The notes under the pieces are model-generated. The model saw nothing but the letters and a program-made list of their open reading frames with translations. It ran no database searches and had not been told where the DNA came from. This document shows positions 52,419 through 61,494 of a DNA stretch of 64,000 nucleotides, piece by piece; within the stretch, counting starts at the first letter, position 1, and every line of letters starts with the position of its first letter. The stretch is from positions 2,196,501 through 2,260,500 of the forward strand of contig RCSZ01000005.1 of assembly GCA_014898425.1 (NCBI GenBank), written 5' to 3'. The translations under genes were made by a program, and so were the position numbers. Source of the DNA: Botryotinia globosa (lineage: Eukaryota; Ascomycota; Leotiomycetes; Helotiales; Sclerotiniaceae).

Positions 52419-52658
52419 TATAAAAAAGTAAAAGATGGTAGGGTTATAGAATAGTTCTTTATATATATTATAAAAAAGTTATTATAATGTATTATTTTAG
52501 ATAAGGGAAAGGAGGGGGAGGTTTTATATAGTGTTTTACAAGATATACTAAAAGTTTGATGAATGGGAATTAATTACTCTTTCTAAATTATAAGGAAAAG
52601 GGCTATAAATACTAGCTATAGAAGTGGACTATGTGACCAGCACAAAGATTCGCTCACA
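52419..52658 (-). repeat. Right LTR of element B (240 bp)
   Basis: Begins TATAAAAAAGTAAAAGATGG and ends GATTCGCTCACA. It has the same length as the other family-1 LTRs. Confidence 0.9.
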
Positions 52659-52923
52659 ATATCCTTTTTCTATAAAAAAATGATAAGGGGTATTTATTAT
52701 ATTATTATAGTTGAGTAAAGGATTATTTAATAGATTTATATTGGAAGTGTTTTAGTAGTCTTTTGTAATCTAAGGAATAGTTTATTTAGGTTTAGGTTGA
52801 TTAGATTGCTTGTTGGTTTTTTTAGAGTTAGTATTATATATAGTGAAGGTGAAAAAAGTAAAAATAAAAAGAAAAATTTGGTTTTTCAAATAATTAGTTT
52901 AAATTTGTGATATTACTAATTAA

Positions 52924-53157
52924 TATTAATTCGAGAAAAATATGGAAAATATAGTACCCATATAATATAGATTCTATATATCTAATTATATTTTATCTAA
53001 AAAGCTAGCTAAATGGGAAAATAATAGGTCTTATATAAGCACTACTAAAAAAGCTAATCTCTTTCACATTCGCTTAATCCTTTTAATATAGTAGTTTTTG
53101 TATTAAGATCATTTCCTTGAAGTGAATTCCCTATGTGTGAATTCCCTTGTTCACACA
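52924..53157 (-). repeat. Right LTR of the family-3 element (234 bp)
   Basis: Starts TATTAATTCGAGAAAAATAT and ends CCCTTGTTCACACA on the + strand. On the minus strand it carries a GCTTATATAAGACC TATA-like motif. It is collinear with 29803-30036. Confidence 0.85.
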
Positions 53158-53419
53158 ATAAGTATAAAAAGTAGAAAAAATAGAAAAAATATAATACTCT
53201 AATTCTTTATATAAACTATATATCAACTCAGTTTAATATAATCTTGTTTGTTTTTTTTGAAGAATATTTTATTAAATAATCTGATATTTTATTAATTTTT
53301 TTATAAAGATATCTATATATAAATCTTTAAAAAATAATCTAATTTATAAATACCTTTAAAAAAGCAAATATTAATTAATATTTAATTTTATTTGAATAAA
53401 GAAATTAATTCGAATTACT

Positions 53420-53688
53420 ATATATAATATTATAATAAGTCTATATAAATTAAATAATATAAATTAAAATGATTTTAGAATAAGATATAATTCTTTCTAT
53501 TATATATATAATGAGAAGAATTATATAATTCGCTTAAGTATATAATCGTACGTTTCAATATATAATTATATATTAAACGAATTATATAATCCTCTCTATT
53601 ATATATATAATAGGAAAATCATACTTTATTCTAAATAATTTCAATTTCAATTATTTATTTTATATAGGTTTATTATAGTACTATATAT
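53420..53688. mobile_element. Fold-back element with arms of about 110 bp
   Basis: 53420-53532 and 53577-53688 are imperfect reverse complements. Landmarks are TTCTATTATATATATAATGA against TATTATATATATAATAGGA, and AGTCTATATAAAT against the complement TTTATATAGGTTT. The loop is about 45 bp. One arm recurs at about 29673-29730, so it is a dispersed family. The family-1 solo LTR abuts its right end. Confidence 0.6.
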
Positions 53689-53929
53689 TGTGAGCGAAAC
53701 TTTATACTAATCATATGGCCTAATTTTATAGCTAGTATTTATAACTCTTTTTTCTTATAGTTTAAAAACAATAGTTAGTTTTCACTTATCAAATTTCTAA
53801 TATATTTTATAAAGCGTTATATAAAGCCTTCCTCTCCTTTTTTTTATTTAAGACTATATATTATAATGACTTTCCTATAGTATATGTAAAGGATTATTCT
53901 ATGACCCTATCACCTTCTACTCTTTTATA
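53689..53929 (+). repeat. Solo LTR of family 1, opposite orientation to A and B
   Basis: Reads TGTGAGCGAAACTTTATACT... to ...CCTTCTACTCTTTTATA, the reverse complement of the A/B LTRs, and is 241 bp long. ATAT flanks both ends (53685-53688 and 53930-53933). No internal sequence of the element is attached, so it is a product of LTR-LTR recombination. Confidence 0.85.
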
Positions 53930-55254
53930 ATATATAAAAGTGAATACTAGAAAAAGATCTAAATATAAGAACCCAAACTACTTATTTATACTTTTTCCTA
54001 CCCCCTGTACGTAAATGATATAAGCCTATAATACATAAATAGTATACTTGAAAATTCTAATTTTGTAATCGATTTTATCAATTTTCTTTATTGATTTGTA
54101 ATCAATTTTTATAATAAAGAAAAAGAAAAAATAATATTGTATAATATTGTATCTGTCATTCTGCATTTGGACTAGCTTCTACATCATATTTCAATTTTTT
54201 CAAAATAATGAATTATTATTTTGAATAAAGAACTAATAAAGGATTTCTTTTTTAATAAAGAATTCTTTATTTTACTTTATAACAATATTCTTCCTTATAT
54301 AAAGAGAATAAAGAATATGAGAAATTTTTCTTATAATATTGAATTTTTATTATTTTATTATTATAATAGAATTTAATTATTATAATAAGTTCCCTTAATA
54401 TTATAATATTATTAAGTGATTTAATTAATATTTATCAAAAACAATAAAAAGAACTAGTCTTCGTTTTCGCTAAAATGAATTATAAAGGCTTTTAACTTCA
54501 GTCTGTATTTATAAACTTACTTAAGAATGATTAAATAAATGAATAAATAAATACTTTTAAATGATTTAACATATTTTAGGCGAGAGTGAGACTTCCGAAT
54601 CTTGATTTCATATATAGGAGTAAGGAATACTATAGAGAGGAAACTAGAAGGAGGGAGGGATGAATAACTAAATGAATGCATAACTGAATAAAAAAATGAA
54701 TGCTTCGAGGAATTTGACATATTCGAGATGAAAATGTAAAATCTAATAATGAATTGAGTAGGGAATAATGAAGGAAAGCAAGGAACCGGGGGGTGAGAAT
54801 ACATAAGTAAATGCTACAAAAAAGACCTGAGATGTTGAGGATTTGAGTTTAAAATGAAATAATGGGAGCAAGGAATGATGTAAAGAGGAAAGCAGAGTTG
54901 GAGGGCATATGTATATATATATGTCAACTTTGATGTGGAAAATTCCACTTGAGGAGGGAGAAGTCTCGTCCTGATCAACACCAGCATTTGATCTCCAACT
55001 GGAGTATCCGAATCACATTCACATTGGAAGGCACCAGGGATCTCTTCCCCAATCCCCAAATTTAATGTTTTCACTGCCAAGAAATAGAAATAATGAAGAC
55101 AAAGACATTCATGGTATTCTACAACATCTCCTCTGTTCTTCCTCTCACTCACATGTCCTACATCATCCCAAACAATTCAACATGCATTCCATGATCCCCA
55201 AAACGCCAATCTCGGATTATCCCCTTGATACTTTTTCCTTTCATATTAACCACA
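53930..55254. other. Transition from AT block to genic DNA
   Basis: AT-rich, non-coding sequence to about 54500, then ordinary composition up to the EBP2 stop codon. Two minus-strand open frames of 95 and 112 codons (54517-55152) show no recognisable features and were not accepted. The right part should contain the EBP2 3' untranslated region. Confidence 0.5.
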
Positions 55255-56519
55255 CTATTTCTTTCCACCTGCTCTCCTAGCCTTTCCAGGTCGAGATTTG
55301 GCACCACCCTTAGCACCACCTCCCTTCATCTTCTTGACTGAGAATCCAGACAAATCCCCACTACTCATGGCGTCACCACTCTTCTTAAATCTCTTCTTAC
55401 CACCATGTCCGAATTTCTCGTCTTTCTTCTGTCTCTTGTTTGGTCCTCCCTTGCGATCGTTTCGACCACCAGTAGGTTTGGTTTCTTCTTCGAGAGCAAC
55501 ATCAAAGAGATCTGCTTCATTTGTATTTTCATTGTCGGCACCTTGACGTTCTGTTATTTGTTAGTATATGTTATCAAACTGCCTTGAAAATGAATTGCGA
55601 CATACTTCTCTTCAAAGTCTTGATTTTATCCAATGTTTGCTTCCTTTCTTTATCTCTCTCTTGTAATTTGGCGACTTGAACTTGCTTTCCGAACTTCTTC
55701 AAATCTCTCTGTTTCCTTGCATCTGCAGATGCCTTCTTTCCAGCAGCTTCATCGATCAACTTTCTCTTGATCTTCTCCATATGTTCATCGGCCTTTACCA
55801 TTTCCGCGAAATAATCGGTAGGTCTAGTGAATGACACACCTTCTGCCTTTAAGAGTAATCGCGCAGATTTAACAGCCTCGAGTGACTGAGAATAGAATGC
55901 CAATTCGCGCTTCAAATCATCAGAAACATCTTCGATTTCCGTAGGTTTAGCAGATGTGATAGATTGATGTTCGGAGAATGGGAGATCCGCGACTGGAAGG
56001 GCGATTCGTTTGAGGGCCGCGGTAAGAGCAATTGTATTGTTTATGGTGAGACGTTGATGAGGGATCATATCTTCTCTTTCTTCATCTTCGAGATCTTCAA
56101 GGTCGGACATGGGGATATCTTCATCATCTTCGTCTTCCTCATCCTCTTCTTCATCGTCATCTCCACCAAGGGAAGAATCACTATCACTTTCGTCGATTGC
56201 TGCGAAGTCAATCTATATGATTATTAGTATTGGTAAATAATGGATATGAAAGCGCATATACTTCAGTAGGACCATTTCCTTCCTCATCTTCCTCATCATC
56301 TTCACTATCATCCTCTTCAGCATCATCCTCTTCCTCATCACTTCCTTCCTCAACATCTTCCCATTCCTGTTCAACCTTTCCCTTCTTCGAGCTCTTCTCC
56401 TCAACCTTCGCAGGCTTTCCCTTTCTCGCAAGTTTAGCCTGTTTCTTTTGATGTTGTTTTTGGAAATCGATTTTCTTATCGGCTGCAAGCGCCATCTTCA
56501 ATTTACTTTTGGTAACCAT
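55255..56519 (-). CDS. EBP2: rRNA-processing protein EBP2
   Basis: Three exons: 56262-56519, 55606-56212 and 55255-55550. They give 1161 coding bases (386 residues) with all junctions in frame. Introns of 49 and 55 bp have GTATAT...ATAG and GTATGT...ACAG ends. The protein starts MVTKSKLKMALAADKKID, has acidic Glu/Asp tracts at about residues 50-130, and then the Ebp2 domain (landmarks RELAFYSQSL and RPTDYFAEMVKADEHMEKIK). A Lys/Arg-rich tail follows, with KKDEKFGHGGKKRFKK and RPGKARRAGGKK. Ebp2 is a nucleolar factor needed for 27S pre-rRNA processing and 60S ribosomal subunit assembly in yeast, where it is essential. The length fits the family (yeast about 427). The start at 56519 was chosen over an ATG eight codons upstream because it matches the usual N-terminus; this choice is not certain. 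Confidence 0.93.
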
Positions 56520-57615
56520 TTTGACGGTGTTGTGCACTGTCAATTGAGGATCGAACGTTTTGGTTACTGAGCTTGTGAAATTCGAGATTTATTTTTTGAT
56601 GCGGGAATCTTTTTTTCGGAGCTCGGACAAATTATGATTGGCGCTAAGATCTCACCGCCCTGGCATATAATTATGCAAATTATGAAAGATGTGCTCAAGA
56701 AAATCCATGCATTCAATTTCACCTGTTGATTCGTTTCTACCTAAATAGGTAGGTAGGTATGTATTATGTTGTACTCAATGACATGTTTTCGTTGCTGAAG
56801 CACGACGAAGTGTGAGTAAAGCATATGGTTTCTTGTGACTACATCATGAATGCAATCTTCTCAAAGAACAAAAATATCAAGTGCTGTCTTGTCAGCGAAG
56901 ATACATCCCAGGCAAAGAGTCAACTTCACAACCACGAACGTATTATTGGTTTTCCTTCTTCCTCTCACGAGTAGATAATGTTATCCTTAGGTATTACATT
57001 CACGTGAAATTCAGCGACTTGATTCAATAGGTAGAATCTCCAGGCTACGCATCTAACCGTCTAGACATCCCCTCTAGTACCTGTTCGACATGCAACGGCA
57101 TACCACACAATCTCTAAATGGTAAGATAGTCATCATCTTGGACATGGTCAAGGGAGTAATGAATACTCCTTTGCATGAACAGCGAAAGTATTCTCTTCGT
57201 ATCAACGGAAAATGCCTATACGCGTCCCATCATATGACCCATCTGGATATAGGTATCCTCCCGCACACGAATACTCGCAGATCGGAAGGCGACAAGATAT
57301 TTATAACCGACTTGGTGATAAAATTGATGGTACCTATAGCTCAATGATGATCTGCGATATCAGGTTCATCAGATCATAGCCAACCCCACGTCTTCTTCGG
57401 ATGAGAGCTCTAAAAATGAAGAGAAGAGTCAAATAATTCATGTGCTCATTGATCGTCCATGGTGATTCTGATTTCCACTGTATTTTCAACATATACATTG
57501 ATTGTCGTTTGTTTTGCAAATCAGTCTTCACTTGACGTGCTCATCGATAAATCTTCTATAAACCCCTTGAATACACCTTCATCCGTGAATTAACATTATC
57601 ATTAAATATAGCATT
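56520..57615. other. Intergenic region between EBP2 and the two-TM protein gene
   Basis: About 1.1 kb, with the two genes in tandem on the minus strand. It should hold the EBP2 promoter and the 3' untranslated region of the upstream gene. An 85-codon + frame (57090-57347) has nothing to support it. A short TAGGTAGGTAGG repeat sits at about 56745. Confidence 0.5.
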
Positions 57616-58833
57616 TCAATCTCCACTAATTTTCGCATGCCGAAAGTATTTCATACCAACCCAAGCAACAACTACCCATACCCAAGCCATTACTGATGTC
57701 AAAATAATCAATGCAGGATAATATCCTACGATCGGTAATGTTGGATCATCCTCTAACTCAGGAGGAGCATAAGGAGTTTCTCCAACATCCCAAGCCCAAC
57801 TCCATACCCCTAGACATGAACCCATACCAGTAACAAACACAATCCAGGTTACAATTAGTATAACCCAGCCCCACCATTCAGTTTCCGAGTAATCCCATTC
57901 GTCATCTGGTAAAGGAAGTGGACTTGCGGCGAGTCCACCTATAGATAATGGAGATTTTTGTTTTTGAGATTGCCGACGACGAATTGTAGAGCCTGCACCA
58001 GGTGGAAAGTATGAATCCGAGCCAGATGATAGTGGCCCTCCACGAGCTGCAGCTGGGAGATTATGTGATGGAATACTGAGTAAGTCCTCTTCATCCGTAG
58101 TAGATGTGTAGGTTAGAGTTGGACTCGTGGCTGTCGTTGGTGATGTGACGATATGGTCATTAGCACCCATGGGAAGAGTTTTGATAGGTGGCAGTAAAGT
58201 GTTATTATTTCTGTTGGCTAAGCCATCCATGGAAGGACGAGGAGTTTCGTCAGATATGCCTAATCCAAGACCATTCACAGGTCGAATATTCTCGGGTGAG
58301 GCGGGATTTAGCATTGTGTTGTTAGAATATTGACTGTGTTGTGTGGAATCAAAAGGAGTGGCTTTGGACTCTTTCCTTTCTCTTTGAGCTCCTCGACCAA
58401 GAAGTGCAACCTTTCTCAATGAGCCCTTTCTTCTTCTGGTCTTCTGCTGTTGAACTGCAACAGCCATAGCTCTACTAGTCGATCTCTTTGGTGACATTGG
58501 TTCGTCCCGAGGCGGAGACTCTGGACTGCGTGGTCCTGATAAAAATGATAGTCTAGACATGATGTTTCCAGATAGCGTTCTTCTGTGCCCCCCCTGTTTG
58601 GGTTCAACTTGTATTTCTTCGGGTTCGTTGACTAATTCCCCAGCATGGTCATGTGAAATACCATTTGAACCAACTTCTTTCTCCATAATTTCGTAACTGA
58701 CTCTGGTAGCAGATGTTACGAAAGCAGATTCATGCCGGGAATATATAAGCTTGTCGCTTCTAGGATGAGTTCTCCACGCAAATGTTGAAGAACGCAAGCT
58801 TCGTCCAACAATTGTCTGATGGTCGAAGGACAC
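57616..58833 (-). CDS. Conserved fungal two-TM membrane protein of unknown function
   Basis: A single-exon frame of 405 residues. The first 315 residues are Ser/Pro/Arg-rich and probably disordered, with basic clusters (QQQKTRRRKGSLRK, TIRRRQSQKQK) and many SP/TP sites. The C-terminal 90 residues look strongly constrained. They comprise a Trp-rich membrane segment at about 320-342 (WWGWVILIVTWIVFVTGMGS), the loop WAWDVGETPYAPPELEDDPT, a second membrane segment at about 371-394 (ALIILTSVMAWVWVVVAWVG) and a short basic tail MKYFRHAK. I do not recognise a named family. It resembles hypothetical integral membrane proteins of other filamentous ascomycetes, from memory. Methionine 50 (MEKEVGSNG) is an alternative start. 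It is divergently arranged with the zinc-transporter gene, 614 bp apart. Confidence 0.8.
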   Translation of the reverse strand: MSFDHQTIVGRSLRSSTFAWRTHPRSDKLIYSRHESAFVTSATRVSYEIMEKEVGSNGISHDHAGELVNEPEEIQVEPKQGGHRRTLSGNIMSRLSFLSGPRSPESPPRDEPMSPKRSTSRAMAVAVQQQKTRRRKGSLRKVALLGRGAQRERKESKATPFDSTQHSQYSNNTMLNPASPENIRPVNGLGLGISDETPRPSMDGLANRNNNTLLPPIKTLPMGANDHIVTSPTTATSPTLTYTSTTDEEDLLSIPSHNLPAAARGGPLSSGSDSYFPPGAGSTIRRRQSQKQKSPLSIGGLAASPLPLPDDEWDYSETEWWGWVILIVTWIVFVTGMGSCLGVWSWAWDVGETPYAPPELEDDPTLPIVGYYPALIILTSVMAWVWVVVAWVGMKYFRHAKISGD

Positions 58834-59447
58834 GTGGTTTCGTAACTTTACAACCCAACTTGTGATTGACTCTTCTGTAGTGACAGTTTAAACAAGTAGA
58901 CGTAGTGATCTAATTGGCTTTCCCAGATGGTTGCTGAGCGTCTAAGCGCTTGAGGAAATTGAACGTGTTATACCGAGGATGAGAGCTGTAAATGTCGATA
59001 ACAATCAAAATACCGAGTTACGATGTCCAAGTAGATCTGACAATCCAGGGTCTCATGGACAGCCGCATCGAGGGGTATTCATGAATATATCCAAATGAAT
59101 ATAGTTTTGATGGTTGTGATGGAGAAAGCTTTGGCTATGGGGTCTGTTGGGTCTAGAGCTTTGCTTAAGCTCAATATCAAACGAGGTTGAATTGAGGTAA
59201 AATCTAGCTTACGTAACTCAACCCGTCTTGCATAATGCCGGGCGGTGACACTTATCCTTTGATATAGATATCCAAAATAGGAAGCAGATAGATTACCAGA
59301 TCCATTTATATATCACAACCACTTTCCATGACGAATTACGAAACGGTTCGTACCAATTGCGCATAATAAATGGATGAATTGATGATATCTTCAACCAATT
59401 GATGAACCGTGTTTTCATGAAACCCCAAATTTATTAAATATCAAACC
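58834..59447. promoter_or_regulatory. Shared divergent promoter region
   Basis: 614 bp separate the start codons of the two-TM protein gene (-) and the zinc-transporter gene (+), so both promoters must lie here. No zinc-response element or other operator could be identified with confidence. Confidence 0.5.
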
Positions 59448-60917
59448 ATGGCTTCTAGCCTTCCTATTCCAGCACCCCCGAGGACACCCACTCCTCCAAC
59501 TCCTATTCCACAAGAGCAAGGCAGATATACATGGGAGCACCAAGATGGCACTTCACGAACCGTGCGCTCAGAGATACTTTTGGATCCCAATGCTCTCTCA
59601 CCTACATTCTCAAACTCTGGTAGATTTGGTTCAATGGGAACCCCAATGTCTCCCCCTTCGGGCTTCTCAAGTCCCAACCTTCAACCAGACGGAATGATGA
59701 GTGTACCACCTGCCAGAGGAGCTGCGAATCCTTTTAACTTTCAGACGCAAACAATAAAAGATGCGCCAGTTGCCAAATCGGTATGCGAATGTTAAATAAC
59801 TACAGTAGATCTCTCAACTAACACAATGTACCAGAATATTGGCCAGCGGAGAGGTCATAGATATAAACACAGTAGTGTCTCAACTCAACATCAAATCTTC
59901 CTCGAACCACCTCCTCGGGCACCCCTCGCACTCCCCGCCTCTCTCCCCATACCCACCTTTAAAGAAGCATGGAAAAGCATGTCCAAAGAACAAACTACTC
60001 GAATAGCCTGGTGTCTCTGCCACGCTTTGATATCCGCCTTCGTTCTCTACAGCGCCCAAGGTTCTCTCGCCCTCACCGCACTATCCCATCTTATATTTTT
60101 CGATGCCGTATCTGCCACAATTTGCGTCGTAGTGGATGTATTCTGCAATTTCGAAGTATGGAAAAGATCCTCTATCCGTCATCCATTCGGGCTTGAACGT
60201 GCAGAAGTACTAGCGGGATTCGCCATGTCGGTATTCCTACTCTTCATGGGTTTCGATCTGATATCTCACAACTTAAAACACATTTTGGAAGGATTAGGCG
60301 ACCATTCCCCTCATCATCCTCATTCTCATCAACGAGTTAGTCCCGGCTCGGTTGACACCGCCGCTTTACTCTCAATAGTAGCGACTCTCGTCTCAGCAAT
60401 TGGGCTCAAGAACCACGCACGAATAGGAAAAGCAATGCGTTTTGCCTACATATCATTTCTCCCTTCCGTTCTCTCAAATCCTTCACATTTCCTAACTCTT
60501 AGTTGCAGCACCATCATGCTTCTCCTCCCTCTCTTAACCATCTCTCTTTATATCTGGCTCGACCGTCTTCTCTGTACCGTTATCGCGGTCTCCATGTTTC
60601 TTCTCGGTGTCCGTTTAGCTACGGCTCAAGGACTCATGCTTTTAATGTCCTTCTCCGGTGCTGGAGTTTCAGAAGTTATGAAGGAAATTGAGTCCGAACC
60701 AACAGTTTCAACTGTTGAAGAAGCGAGATTTTGGCAAGTGCATTATGGATTATGTATGGCAAATCTCAAATTAAGAGTTAGGGGCGATGAAGGAAATGTA
60801 TTGAAATTGAGAGAGAAAATTAAAACCTTGATTAGAAATAGACTAGGGGGTGGATATGGAAAAGGTGGAGGGATGAAGTGGGAAGTAACGACACAATTGG
60901 TTGTTGATGGTAAATGA
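59448..60917 (+). CDS. ZRG17: Zrg17-like CDF zinc transporter subunit
   Basis: Two exons, 59448-59780 and 59835-60917, separated by a 54-bp intron (GTATGC...ACCAG), encode 471 residues. The ATG at 59448 sits in CCATGG context. The first 135 residues are Pro/Ser-rich and cytosolic. The cation diffusion facilitator domain then has about six membrane segments (from IAWCLCHALISAFVLYSAQG through GVRLATAQGLMLLM). It includes the signature HPFGLERAEVLAGFAMSVFL and a His-rich loop (HSPHHPHSHQR). Yeast Zrg17 pairs with Msc2 to move zinc into the endoplasmic reticulum. The usual CDF zinc-site motif HxxxD in TM2 appears here as SHLIFFD (H-x4-D), and in TM5 as YIWLD with Tyr in place of His. This fits a non-transporting partner subunit that needs an Msc2-type partner. 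It is convergent with MGM1. Confidence 0.88.
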
Positions 60918-61494
60918 TTTTATTGGGATACCTTTCATGTTTTATTCTTCTTGTATGAGCCAACGATTATGAGTATTGGTCGGATAGGACAATTGGCGGC
61001 CATTAGATATCTAGTTCCAATTCACCTCTTGATGTAACAAGGCGCATCCAAGGTTTTCATAAAAAAGGGGGCAATGATTTGTCGCGCATATAGCATCGAT
61101 CACCTCAAATATACATTTATTTGCATACTCATCACGATATTCTGCTCTAAATATTCATCTTCTCCCGCGTATTCGAATCTTCACCTGCGAGTCTAGGACA
61201 TGTACACGTGAAACAAAATGAACGTGAGGTAAGATTGAGAATATAACCAAAAAAAGTCGTTGCATTCATCATCATGTCATGTAGAGCGGATAAAGGAATA
61301 GGTATCTCCTCAACAGCCACCACCAAACAACCATTAACCCAAACAAGGATATACAATATTTCGTACTATTCCTTTTCAAGCAATCCCTAACGCCGTAATC
61401 ATTCATTGCTTGCTTTCGCTTGCTCGCCTGCTAGTAATTCTTCATCAATCCAACCTCCCCTTCACATTTCATTTTCACCAAAACGTTCCATCAA
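60918..61494. other. Convergent intergenic region (ZRG17/MGM1)
   Basis: 577 bp between two stop codons, holding both 3' untranslated regions. Short open frames here show no features. No terminator-specific signal could be assigned. Confidence 0.5.

Larger units (their letters stand above)
41951..52658 (-). mobile_element. LTR retrotransposon B (family 1, 10.7 kb), inserted in the family-3 element
   Basis: Collinear with element A along its whole length, with matching LTRs at 41951-42190 and 52419-52658 and ATAT flanks at 41947-41950 and 52659-52662. The same minus-strand polypurine tract (AGAAAGGAA) abuts the left LTR. Differences from A are predominantly C/T and G/A on both strands, showing the two copies were mutated independently. 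Five copies of the 27-bp palindrome occur at the same relative positions as in A. No protein can be read from the interior. Confidence 0.85.
29803..53157 (-). mobile_element. Family-3 LTR retrotransposon (about 5.9 kb) split by elements C and B
   Basis: Direct 234-bp LTRs at 29803-30036 and 52924-53157 are flanked by ATAAA (29798-29802) and ATAAG (53158-53162), a 5-bp target duplication with one RIP-type change. Removing element C (30262-36979) and element B (41951-52658) with one copy of their duplications leaves about 5.9 kb, a normal LTR-element size. On the minus strand the LTR reads TGTGTGAACAAGGGAATTC...ACTAATA. Reading leftward, an Asn/Gly-rich stretch is encoded at about 41220-41370 and a YRKEGYRYYKY segment at about 40450-40500. 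This is the order and flavour of a Gag nucleocapsid region with a decayed CCHC knuckle. The pol part is unreadable and superfamily unknown. Confidence 0.75.
16680..54500. other. 38-kb AT-rich RIP block (transposon graveyard)
   Basis: Composition shifts abruptly at about 16680 and returns to normal at about 54500. Inside, no frame exceeds about 76 codons, TpA steps dominate, and paired repeat copies (for example 17982 onward against 41951 onward) differ mostly as C/T and G/A. This is the expected product of RIP on repeated DNA in ascomycetes. Nested LTR elements listed separately account for most of the length. I see no host gene inside. Confidence 0.9.

Noticed and set aside
52659..52690. Apparent purine tract right of element B suggesting a third tandem family-1 copy
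   Set aside because: The sequence is better explained as interior of the family-3 host element resuming after the ATAT duplication.
16680..54500. Mitochondrial DNA or a mitochondrial insert, because of extreme AT content
   Set aside because: No mitochondrial genes, tRNAs or rRNAs are visible, and LTRs with target duplications explain the sequence as RIP-mutated retroelements.
57090..57347. 85-codon + frame between EBP2 and the two-TM protein gene
   Set aside because: No start context, domain or intron evidence; it lies in an expected promoter/UTR interval.
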